In this document: positions 36,372 to 43,700 of the stretch, piece by piece
Layout: every line of letters starts with the position of its first letter
Numbering within the stretch: position 1 is the stretch's first letter
NCBI RefSeq assembly: GCF_014879935.1
Contig: NZ_JACSRD010000284.1
Coordinates: 1-64,000, forward strand
Direction: 5' to 3'
Length of the DNA: 64,000 nucleotides
Source: Prosthecobacter sp.
GTDB lineage: Bacteria > Verrucomicrobiota > Verrucomicrobiia > Verrucomicrobiales > Verrucomicrobiaceae
The notes under the pieces: model-generated
Database searches by the model: none
What the model was told of the DNA's origin: nothing
Seen by the model: only the letters and a program-made list of their open reading frames with translations
Translations under genes and position numbers: made by a program

Positions 36372-38660
36372 TCAGGCTCGTTCGCCGCCGGGCAGCGTGG
36401 CCTCGAATTCCGTCTGGGTGAAGGTGAGCGTGCGGGTTTCGAAGCGCGCGACGAGGTGGGTGAGGCCGCGAATCGGCTCCAGCGTCAGTTCGATCTCACG
36501 GGGGAGATGCGCGGGCGCTCCTGGCAGCGAAGCCGTCAGTTGCAGGCGGTGATGCGTCGGATGCAGCGCATGACGCACGACGACCCGCTGCATCTTGTGC
36601 CCCAGATAGGGTCGCAGGGCGTCCGCCCATGCCCGGCCGTGCTGCTTTGCGGGCAAAGCGACACAATCCTCCCAAATCATGCCGCTTTGATAAGCGAAGG
36701 GCACGGTGGGCATGGCGAACGAAAGGAGCCGCAGCAGCTCGGAAGCGCCTTCAAGGCGGCTTTCAGTGATCTGCAAGGCGTGGAGGCCGAGAACGCCGGT
36801 GAACCGGCCTCCGCCTGAGGACCACAGGTATTGACCGGTCTCGCTCAACCTCGTGGTCAGGCGTTCCTGCGTTGTCTGACCTTCGGAACAGCTCACCCGG
36901 AAACTCGCGATCCCCGGCGCAAAATGAGCCAGCGTGCCCAGCACGGTGGTGGAGATCGTCGCCGAGGCGATGCGGGCTCCAACTTTGGGCACGCTGGCAA
37001 AGTGCCAGCGCAGTGTGTCGTCGTTGCGGCTGAAGATGTTCGTGAGGCAGAAGGGCGTCGTCGGAGCGCCGGTGTCGGTGGTGGTCTGCGTGTGCAGGTG
37101 GATGTGCGGCACAGGCGAGCGCCCGGTGTTGCCGCAGTAACCGAGGAGATCGCTGGCGATGACGTGCTGGCCGGGTTTCACATGGATGCCGTTCTTGGTG
37201 AAGTGCGCGAGCTTCACGATGCCGCCGTGATCGAGGCGGAGGATGAGGTGGTTGCCCCAGTTCTGCGCGAAGTTGCAGCCGCCGGGCGCGTTGTCGGGCA
37301 CGTTGTCGATGACGCGGAGGACTTCGCCGCTGCCAGGAGCGCGCACTTCGAGACCTTGCGTGTAGTAGCGGCTCAAATCGTCGTCGCAGCCGGGCGGGCA
37401 GGCGTTTCCAGCGGCGTCGAGCACTTCAAAGTCGAGCGCGTGTTTCCAATCGCCGCGATGCGAGAGCTTGTCGTCGAAGCCTTGCGTGACGGTGACCTCG
37501 CGCGAGGTGGGCAGCAGCACATGCGTGTCGTGGCGATGCGGGAAGCGGGCATTCGCGAGCGCGATGCTGGCCGCGGCGGCCTCGGGGTTTTCAAAAGTGC
37601 CGACGGTGGGCAGCAGCGAGCCCGATTTCTCGCGCAGGCGCATGGCGCAGAGGAAACTCCAGATCGTGAGCAGATACGGCAGCGGCAGGTATTCCCAGCC
37701 GGAGCCACGCAGGAAGTGCTGCACCGCGGCGACGTTCAACGCGGCCACCGCACCGCCACCGAAGGCCAGCGCGAGGCTGCTCCATGATGGCACGAAGTAA
37801 ACAGCCCCGAGCGCCATGCCGGCGAGCAGGTAGTTGTGACCCGCGAACCAGCCGAACCACTGCAAGCCACAGGCTTCGAGCATTTTCACGACAAGAATGC
37901 CACCCGCGTAACCCGCGATGGCATTGACGATGGCCACGCGTGACCACACGAGCAATGCGACGAGCACCGCGACACCGGCCCAGACATTCGGCATGAACAA
38001 AATGGTGCCAAGGCTGCGCAGGAAGGCATTCACGACGAAAGGCAGCGCGGGATCGGCCGGCAGCGCATACGGCAGCGCGGCGGAAGCGGCTGCGGCGAGC
38101 GGGAAGAAGGTCAGCAACGTGCCGAACACGACGACGAAGGCGACGCTGAGCGGCGGCAGGCCTGCTTTGAGCGGAAACCAGTGCCACAACGCGGCGGAGA
38201 GCAGCAGCGAATACACCGTGGCGATGCCGAGCATGCCGTAGATGGCCGCAGGCGGCAGCGTGGTGTTCCGCGTGATCCACGCGACGGCGAGAGCGCTGAG
38301 GAGCACATTGTAGAGCAGCGTGCCGTCTTTGCGCATCGCGGTGGGTAGATGCATGATTTTCGCGAGGAAACCGCCGAGCAGCGTGGCGGACATCGCGAAG
38401 AGAAAGTAGCGCGGCACGAGCAGCAGTGAGGCACAGAGCAGTGCGCCGGTTTTCCAGCTTCCGCAGAGGAAGATGGAACTGGCGGCGCGTGAGGTGTCGA
38501 GCAGCGGTGAGAGAAAGTGGGACAGGTTTTTAACCTGTCTTTTCACGAACGTCGTGAAGGCTTCGAAGGCGCTGGGACGCACAGGTTGGAAACCTGTGCC
38601 ACTTTCTGGCGTGGCTTCGAGAAGGTCCATCATGGGGAGGGAGGATGATGGTGGGTTCAT
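36372..38660 (-). CDS. urea-transporter-fold protein fused to an M23-type peptidase
   Basis: A 762-residue protein. Residues 45-345 form a UT-fold membrane domain in two halves: RKDGTLLYNVLLSALAVAWI in the first, and RSLGTILFMPNVWAGVAVLV with AGHNYLLAGMALGAVYF in the second. Residues 385-535 are an M23 peptidase-like domain: WKHALDFE (HxxD variant), GNHLILRLDHGGIVKLAHF, VKPGQHVIASDLLGYCGNTG and PHIHLH with the metal HxH. The remaining 220 residues are beta-rich and unassigned. In known UTs both termini are cytoplasmic, so the peptidase might face the cytoplasm. Residues 18-50 are encoded by a palindromic repeat (TGFQPV ... VKNLSHF). Confidence 0.8.
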   Translation of the reverse strand: MNPPSSSLPMMDLLEATPESGTGFQPVRPSAFEAFTTFVKRQVKNLSHFLSPLLDTSRAASSIFLCGSWKTGALLCASLLLVPRYFLFAMSATLLGGFLAKIMHLPTAMRKDGTLLYNVLLSALAVAWITRNTTLPPAAIYGMLGIATVYSLLLSAALWHWFPLKAGLPPLSVAFVVVFGTLLTFFPLAAAASAALPYALPADPALPFVVNAFLRSLGTILFMPNVWAGVAVLVALLVWSRVAIVNAIAGYAGGILVVKMLEACGLQWFGWFAGHNYLLAGMALGAVYFVPSWSSLALAFGGGAVAALNVAAVQHFLRGSGWEYLPLPYLLTIWSFLCAMRLREKSGSLLPTVGTFENPEAAAASIALANARFPHRHDTHVLLPTSREVTVTQGFDDKLSHRGDWKHALDFEVLDAAGNACPPGCDDDLSRYYTQGLEVRAPGSGEVLRVIDNVPDNAPGGCNFAQNWGNHLILRLDHGGIVKLAHFTKNGIHVKPGQHVIASDLLGYCGNTGRSPVPHIHLHTQTTTDTGAPTTPFCLTNIFSRNDDTLRWHFASVPKVGARIASATISTTVLGTLAHFAPGIASFRVSCSEGQTTQERLTTRLSETGQYLWSSGGGRFTGVLGLHALQITESRLEGASELLRLLSFAMPTVPFAYQSGMIWEDCVALPAKQHGRAWADALRPYLGHKMQRVVVRHALHPTHHRLQLTASLPGAPAHLPREIELTLEPIRGLTHLVARFETRTLTFTQTEFEATLPGGERA
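38512..38607. repeat. large inverted repeat (GTGFQPV/VKNLSHF type) in the UT-M23 gene
   Basis: Outer arms agaaagtgg-gacaggttt (38512-38529) and aaacctgtg-ccactttct (38590-38607) match with one mismatch. Each arm also holds its own small perfect hairpin: gacaggtt-ttt-aacctgtc (38521-38539) and cacaggtt-gga-aacctgtg (38580-38598). The element sits inside the coding frame near the start of the protein. Confidence 0.85.
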
Positions 38661-38711
38661 GGTGGTGTTTTAGAGGTTCACTTGGGTCGCTTCGGTCCTT
38701 TTTGTCTCTTG

Positions 38712-38762
38712 GAATGGCGCGGAAGGATCGAGGACGAGTTCGAGTAGGAGGACGAGGACGAT
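38712..38762. repeat. purine-rich degenerate repeat before the UT-M23 gene
   Basis: Repeated gagga / gaggacgag units fill much of the gap between the decarboxylase stop and the UT-M23 start. It resembles other dispersed spacer repeats of this genome type. Whether it affects transcription is unknown. Confidence 0.4.
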
Positions 38763-40202
38763 TCAATTCCGCGGCGAAGCCAGCAGATGATCCGGAATGC
38801 GTTCCAGCCGCTGCACGTAATCGAGGTCCTCGCGTTCGCGGATGACATCGACACGGCCGTCGAGGCCGATCATGACCACAGCGGGACGGTAGGTGATGAA
38901 CTGCATGCTCTGCGTGATGTTGTAGGCACCGACGGGATGCATGACGAGATGATCGCCAGTGGTCATGGCGGGCAGGGAGACTTGCTCGCGGATGACGTCG
39001 ATGTTCATGCAGAGGCAGCCGTAGAGCTTCACGGGTTGCGCGGCGGCCTCGCGGAGGGCTTTGGCGGGCTTCACGTTGAAGCGATACCAGTTGCCGCTGT
39101 AGAGCAGGTTGATGCCGGCATCGACGACATACGCGGTGCCAGGTGTTTCGTGGACGTAGGCGGGGCCTTTGTTGGCTTTGCCCGCGAGCGTGATAGGGCC
39201 GCTGGCGGAGGTTTGCTTCACGGCGACGACGCTGGTGATGAGATAACCGGCTTCATCGACAAGAGCGCGACCGCTTTCGAGGTAGAGACGCGGACGGCGG
39301 TCGCGCGGGAGCGAGTTCAGCACGCCGGTGATGGCCTCGGCATACCTCTCGATGGGCTGCACGAACTGCTCGGCGCTTTGATACGAGTAATGCAGCGTGC
39401 TGAGCGAGGGGAAGCCGCCGCCGAGGTTCAGGTAGCGCAACTGCCAGCCATACGTCTCGCGGCAGCGCTCCATGAGCGTGACGAGTTTTTCAGCGGCGAC
39501 CTTGTAGGCGTTCGGTTCGAGAATGTAGGTGCCGATGTGCGTGTGCAGGCCTTGCAGGCGGAGGCGGCCCTTGCTTTCGGCGATGCGGCGGATGACCCGC
39601 CAGGCCTCGCCGTTTTCGACGCCGAAGCCGAACTTGCTCCACACGGGCTGGATGCCGGCATCGAGCCAGCAACGGATGGCGAGGTCGATGCTGCGATTCT
39701 GCTCTTTCGCGATGCTGTCGAGCAGCAGCAACTCGTCCCAGTTATCGACTTGGATCATCGCGCCTTCAGCGACGGCGAGTTCGAGGCCTTCGCGGCTTTT
39801 GTGCGGTCCGTTGAAGATGATGTCGCGTCCGGCGATGCCGTTGCGGCGTGCCTTTTCATACTCGAACTCGCTCACGACCTCCGCGATGCTGCCCTCGCTG
39901 TGAAACACACGGCAGATGGCGTTGAGGTAGTTCGTTTTGTAGCTCCACGCGAAGCGCGTGTTCGGATACCGGCTCTCGAAGGCCTCGCGAGCACGGCGGA
40001 TTTTCTCCCGCAGCGTGCGTTCGGAGAAAACAAACAGCGGCGAGCCAAAACGAGCCGCGAGATCTGCGACGGCGACGCCATCAATGCGCTCGCAGACGTT
40101 GTGATTGAGGCCGTGCGCGTTGCGATTGCGATTCACCGCGCTGTTCGCGCCGTGGAGGTGGCGGGTGATTGTTGGCGGAGTGTATGGGAGGAGAGCGTTC
40201 AT
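38763..40202 (-). CDS. fold-type III PLP-dependent decarboxylase (LysA/DapDC-like)
   Basis: A 479-residue enzyme of the diaminopimelate/ornithine decarboxylase superfamily. PLP lysine K89 lies in AWSYKTNYLNAI. The histidine ring-stacking motif is LHTHIGTYI, the phosphate-binding glycines are NLGGGFPS, ESGRALVDEAG follows, and YGCLCMNIDVI with GAYNITQSMQF gives the C-terminal substrate-binding cysteine and tyrosine of the active-site dimer. Normal LysA is about 420 residues and has GPxC; here the C motif is altered, so the substrate may not be DAP. It sits between an ATP-grasp and a UT-M23 gene, so it may decarboxylate an amino acid or peptide made by the cluster. Confidence 0.9.
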   Translation of the reverse strand: MNALLPYTPPTITRHLHGANSAVNRNRNAHGLNHNVCERIDGVAVADLAARFGSPLFVFSERTLREKIRRAREAFESRYPNTRFAWSYKTNYLNAICRVFHSEGSIAEVVSEFEYEKARRNGIAGRDIIFNGPHKSREGLELAVAEGAMIQVDNWDELLLLDSIAKEQNRSIDLAIRCWLDAGIQPVWSKFGFGVENGEAWRVIRRIAESKGRLRLQGLHTHIGTYILEPNAYKVAAEKLVTLMERCRETYGWQLRYLNLGGGFPSLSTLHYSYQSAEQFVQPIERYAEAITGVLNSLPRDRRPRLYLESGRALVDEAGYLITSVVAVKQTSASGPITLAGKANKGPAYVHETPGTAYVVDAGINLLYSGNWYRFNVKPAKALREAAAQPVKLYGCLCMNIDVIREQVSLPAMTTGDHLVMHPVGAYNITQSMQFITYRPAVVMIGLDGRVDVIREREDLDYVQRLERIPDHLLASPRN

Positions 40203-40205
40203 GGG

Positions 40206-40311
40206 AAGCGAAGGGCTAAGGGCGTAGAGCGAAGAGTCAGAAATCAGGCGACGTGCGAAGCGGAAGAGCGGGTTTGGGGCTCTCTGCCCTTCGCTCTTGG
40301 CTCTTCGCTTT
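40206..40311. repeat. imperfect inverted repeat between decarboxylase and ATP-grasp genes
   Basis: aagcgaagggctaagggcg ... agcgaagag (40206-40235) pairs imperfectly with gctctctgcccttcgctctt ... cttcgctt (40279-40311). The right part lies inside the C-terminal codons of the ATP-grasp gene and gives the tail QSEEPRAKGREPQTRSSASH. Confidence 0.6.
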
Positions 40312-41368
40312 GTCGGATGAGCTGCCCGGTGGTGGTCAAAGCCGCCAAGTCTCGGATATCACCCGTCATGTCGATGGCGTGGCGGATGAAGAACTTGCCG
40401 GGCGTGGCGTGGCGCAGCGGTTCGCGGGGTTGCCAGCCAAGGGCGAGCTCGACGGCGGCGGCGGGGAGATTGCAATTCAGCGTCGAGGGGAAGTCGCACC
40501 AGGCGGGGAAGCGTGGATTGATCTCGATGAGGCAGTATTCGGCCTTCGGGCCGTCGGGTTTGACGAATTCGAGTTCAAACGGGCCGTTCCAGCGCAGCTC
40601 GGCGATGAGCGATTGCGCGACGGCGTCGAGCTGCGGATCACGCACGACCATGCCGCCGAAGCCTTTGCCATTTGAGGTGCGCAGCATCTTGCGGATGGCG
40701 CAGGAGCCGAGGATGTGCCCGCGGCCGTCACCGATGCCGATGACGTTGTATTCCTCGCCCTCGATGCGCTCTTGAACGAGCACCGGAGCGCCCCAGGTCT
40801 CCAGCATGTGCCAGTAGGCCGATTCACGCGCTGCCGGCGTGCTGGTGAGCTGCGCCTCGTAGTAGCGGCCTTTGACGAACACACTGCCGCCAAAGCCCGC
40901 CGCAGCCTGATGCAGGCTGCTCACATCATTCACCGCGACGGTTTGCGGCGTGCGGCAATGCGTGCGCTCGCAGAGGTCCGGCAGCTTCGATTTGTCGCGA
41001 GCTTCAAAAGCCTTCCACGACGGCAAACAGGCCGAAATCCCACGCTCGCGCAGTTTTTCGGGCGATTCGACCAGCGGGGCCATTTCGGCGTCGAGGCAAG
41101 GAATGAGCACATCGAAGCGCTCAACCTCGCGAATGGCATCGAGGCGATCCCAGAAGGCTTCGAGGCCCGCCGAAGGATACGGCAGCGTGAACGCGGCATC
41201 CGGCGCGTCTTCCTCGCTGTAGAGCCCGCTTTCCAGGGTGTCGTAGCAAAGGCCGATGATGCGCAGCTCGGGATACACGCGGCGCAGGCTGCGGATGACC
41301 GCGGAACCGGGCTGGGGATTTTCACCGCGATGAAGACCGGTGACGGCGATGGTGGGGGAGGAGTTCAT
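40244..41368 (-). CDS. ATP-grasp domain ligase
   Basis: A 374-residue enzyme from MNSSPTIAVTGLHRGE. The layout is that of carbamoyl-phosphate-synthase-like/PylC-like ATP-grasp ligases: an N-terminal Rossmann part (RRVYPELRIIGLCYDT, DVLIPCLDAEMAPLVESP), then GGSVFVKGRYYEAQL, VLVQERIEGEEYNVIGIGD and ELEFVKPDG ... YCLIEINPRFPAW, which holds the Mg ligands E and N. It should join a carboxylate to an amine or thiol using ATP. The partner is unknown. The last 23 residues come from a repeat element and may be dispensable. Confidence 0.9.
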   Translation of the reverse strand: MNSSPTIAVTGLHRGENPQPGSAVIRSLRRVYPELRIIGLCYDTLESGLYSEEDAPDAAFTLPYPSAGLEAFWDRLDAIREVERFDVLIPCLDAEMAPLVESPEKLRERGISACLPSWKAFEARDKSKLPDLCERTHCRTPQTVAVNDVSSLHQAAAGFGGSVFVKGRYYEAQLTSTPAARESAYWHMLETWGAPVLVQERIEGEEYNVIGIGDGRGHILGSCAIRKMLRTSNGKGFGGMVVRDPQLDAVAQSLIAELRWNGPFELEFVKPDGPKAEYCLIEINPRFPAWCDFPSTLNCNLPAAAVELALGWQPREPLRHATPGKFFIRHAIDMTGDIRDLAALTTTGQLIRQSEEPRAKGREPQTRSSASHVA

Positions 41369-41393
41369 GTTCCAAGTTTCAGGTTTCAAGTTC
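41369..41393. repeat. tandem-like ttcaagt/tttcag motif between pqqD-like and ATP-grasp genes
   Basis: The 25-bp gap between the two genes reads as short repeats (gttccaagtttcag gtttcaagtt). Similar 'FQVSGFKF'-type repeats are known as spacer elements in related genomes. Coverage is too short to be sure. Confidence 0.3.
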
Positions 41394-41714
41394 TCAGTCT
41401 TGGAGGCCGAGGGTGGTGAGTTCGGCGAGGAAGGACTCCAGATCGCGCTCGGCGGTGCGGCGTGGCACGTCGAAAGTGCTCGTGAGGCGGTCGAGGATCT
41501 GCACGGTGCTCATTTTGGCCGCGAGGCATTGCATCACGACGAGAGCTGTCGGGCTGGCGGTGAAGAACTCGCCGCTGGTGGCATCGAAGCCGAAGCCGTC
41601 CGCCTGCCAGGTCGTGGTGCGGAATGAAAAAGAAGTGTCTTCGGCAGAAACGGCAGCGCTTTGGGGCTGACCGCTTTGCTGGCGTTGCAGGATGGGTGGA
41701 GAGGCGAGGTTCAT
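41394..41714 (-). CDS. PqqD-like RRE protein
   Basis: A 106-residue protein from MNLASPPIL; ATG at 41735 is the alternative. The C-terminal 70 residues match PqqD: GFGFDATSGEFFTASPTALV, then LAAKMSTVQILDRLTSTFDV, then ERDLESFLAELTTLGLQD. PqqD-type RREs (RiPP recognition elements) bind a peptide leader and deliver it to modifying enzymes. No radical SAM enzyme or short precursor gene is visible nearby. It is the first gene of the minus-strand cluster and starts 229 bp after the stop of the small secreted protein at 41944. Confidence 0.8.
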   Translation of the reverse strand: MNLASPPILQRQQSGQPQSAAVSAEDTSFSFRTTTWQADGFGFDATSGEFFTASPTALVVMQCLAAKMSTVQILDRLTSTFDVPRRTAERDLESFLAELTTLGLQD

Positions 41715-41885
41715 GGCGGTGGTTGATTGGATCACACCGACATAGAAGCCCGGCCGGTTAACAGCACCGTGGGGGCGAGGATGAATTCCCGTTTATTTTC
41801 ACCGGTTCACCTTCCTGCGACGCAGAGTGCCTCCCGCGGTGCAGATCACAACGGGGAACGGCAGGATGTCGCCCATGCACGCTTG

Positions 41886-41911
41886 CATCTCCGCCATCGC
41901 GGGCGGAGATG
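41886..41911. other. strong hairpin before the PqqD cluster
   Basis: A perfect 10-bp stem (catctccgcc / ggcggagatg) with a 6-base loop lies in the 229-bp gap upstream of the pqqD-like gene. No T-run follows on either strand. It may mark the transcript end of the small gene at 41944 or a leader structure of the cluster. Confidence 0.35.
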
Positions 41912-41943
41912 CTCAAACCGCTTCTTCCTGCGCACGGAACGTC

Positions 41944-42276
41944 CTACTTTTTCAATGGCGGAAGGTCGTGGCGGATCAGCAGCTCGCTGGCGCGTTGCCG
42001 TTGCTCATGCCAGACGTTGCTGGGATCGGCGGGATTCTTCCACGGGTCCGGCAGTGGTGCCGGTTCCCGGAGGAACTCGATGGAGGCTGCGGCGGGATTG
42101 AAGCGCCTGGAGGGAGGCACCGGTTGCGCGGGTTCGGAGTTCGATTCCGCAACGGGCTTGTCAGGGATCTTCTGGCCGGTCTGTGTCCGCTGACCGACCC
42201 TCCACGCCTGGGAAAGTGCCAGCAGGATGGCCGCGATCACCACCCCCCTGGTCAAGTGTGAGGATGTCGTTTTCAT
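41944..42276 (-). CDS. small secreted or anchored protein, unknown function
   Basis: A 110-residue protein starting MKTTSSHLTRGVVIAAILLA, a membrane anchor or signal peptide. The rest is Pro-rich and charged (SRRFNPAAASIEFLREPAPL, WKNPADPSNVWHEQRQRAS) and ends in DLPPLKK. It has no cysteine and no obvious domain. It is the nearest gene upstream of the PqqD-like gene on the same strand, so a link to the cluster, even as substrate, is possible but unsupported. Confidence 0.6.
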   Translation of the reverse strand: MKTTSSHLTRGVVIAAILLALSQAWRVGQRTQTGQKIPDKPVAESNSEPAQPVPPSRRFNPAAASIEFLREPAPLPDPWKNPADPSNVWHEQRQRASELLIRHDLPPLKK

Positions 42277-42386
42277 GCAGGAAGTGAATTCCTATTTCTG
42301 GCAGCCGCAAGCACCTCTTTTCGGCCTGCGACGGCGGAGGAAGGCAGAGTTGACGTGCCGACTCCCCCCGCTTAGCCATCGCGCCC

Positions 42387-43700
42387 ATGAGCACCGAAGC
42401 GAAGCACGGGATTTCATTGGTGACCGCCACGGCGGTCGTGGTGGCCAACATGATCGGCACGGGTGTCTTCACCTCGCTGGGCTTTCAGGTGGGAGATCTG
42501 CCCTCGGGCTTCACCATTTTGATGCTCTGGCTCGTGGGCGGTGTGTGCGCCTTCTGTGGCGCGATGTGTTATGGCGAACTGGCGGCCGCGTTGCCCCGCT
42601 CGGGCGGCGAGTATCACTTTCTCTCGAAGATTTTTCATCCGGCGCTCGGCTTTCTCTCCGGCTGGCTCTCAGTGACGGTCGGCTTCGCCGCGCCCATCGC
42701 GCTCGCGGCCATGGCCTTCGGCAAATACTTCTCCACGATCTTTCCGCATGCTCCGGCGACGACGTGGTCGCTGGTGATGGTGTGGATCATCACGCTGGTG
42801 CATGTCGGAGGGGTGAAGACAGCCGCCCGGTTCCAAAACCTGGCCACCTGGCTGAAGGTCACGCTCATCTGCGTGTTCATCGGCTCCGCATGGATCATGG
42901 CGCAGGGTGTGCCGGTGCGTTTCACTCCGGATGCGACGGACTTCGGCTTGATCACGAGCAAACCCTTCGCCGTGAGTCTGGTCTATGTGATGTACTCGTA
43001 TGCCGGCTGGAATGCGGCGGCCTACATCGTCGGCGACATCCGCGAGCCGCAGAAGAATGTGCCGAAGGCCATCGCCATGGGCACAGTGCTCGTCACGGGC
43101 CTTTACCTGGCGCTTAACGCCTCCTTCCTGCATGCGGCACCGGCTGACGCTCTGGCGGGAAAGCTGGATGTGGGCCACGTGGCGGCGGAGCACATCTTCG
43201 GTGTCACAGGAGGAAAGATCATGTCCGGCCTGATCTGCCTGGGCCTCGCCTCGAGCATCAGCGCGATGACATGGCTGGGGCCGCGCGTGCTGCACACGAT
43301 GGGCGAGGACATGCGCATCCTGAAGCCGCTCTCCGCCTGCGATGAGCATGGCGTGCCCGTGACCGGGCTGTTCGTGCAGCTTTCCATCGTGATCACGCTG
43401 CTGCTCACGGCCAGCTTCAACACGGTGCTCACGGCCGTGCAGTTCAGCATCCAGCTGGCCTCGTTTGCCACGGTGGTGGGTCTGATCGTGCTGCGCCGGA
43501 AGCAACCGGAGCTGCCCCGGCCCTACCGCTGCTGGGGTTATCCGGTCACACCGCTGTTGTTCCTGGCCATCAGCCTGTGGATGATGGTGTTTCTCATGCT
43601 CGACCCCGTTTCGCGAGAAGCGTCTCTCTACGGCCTCGGCCTGATCGCCCTGGGTTTGATCGTGTTCTTCATTTCACCGCGTACAGATCGCACCGCATGA
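42387..43700 (+). CDS. APC family amino-acid permease
   Basis: A 437-residue inner-membrane protein with about 12 helices. The start of helix 1 has the unwound Na/substrate-site motif ANMIGTGVFTSLGFQ. Further signs are YGELAAALPRSGGEYHFLSK and MYSYAGWNAAAYIVGDIREP. The family imports amino acids or polyamines. Its stop overlaps the start of the next gene (ATGA), so the two are translationally coupled. Confidence 0.92.
   Translation: MSTEAKHGISLVTATAVVVANMIGTGVFTSLGFQVGDLPSGFTILMLWLVGGVCAFCGAMCYGELAAALPRSGGEYHFLSKIFHPALGFLSGWLSVTVGFAAPIALAAMAFGKYFSTIFPHAPATTWSLVMVWIITLVHVGGVKTAARFQNLATWLKVTLICVFIGSAWIMAQGVPVRFTPDATDFGLITSKPFAVSLVYVMYSYAGWNAAAYIVGDIREPQKNVPKAIAMGTVLVTGLYLALNASFLHAAPADALAGKLDVGHVAAEHIFGVTGGKIMSGLICLGLASSISAMTWLGPRVLHTMGEDMRILKPLSACDEHGVPVTGLFVQLSIVITLLLTASFNTVLTAVQFSIQLASFATVVGLIVLRRKQPELPRPYRCWGYPVTPLLFLAISLWMMVFLMLDPVSREASLYGLGLIALGLIVFFISPRTDRTA

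Noticed and set aside
38787-40775. Long open frame of 662 codons on the plus strand over the decarboxylase and ligase genes
   Set aside because: It is antisense to well-supported genes, has His/Asp/Val-heavy composition and no family match. High GC creates such open shadows.
41780-42101. Small plus-strand frames between pqqD-like and small secreted gene, checked as RiPP precursor
   Set aside because: Arg-rich composition and no cysteine/leader pattern; the frames look like antisense shadows.
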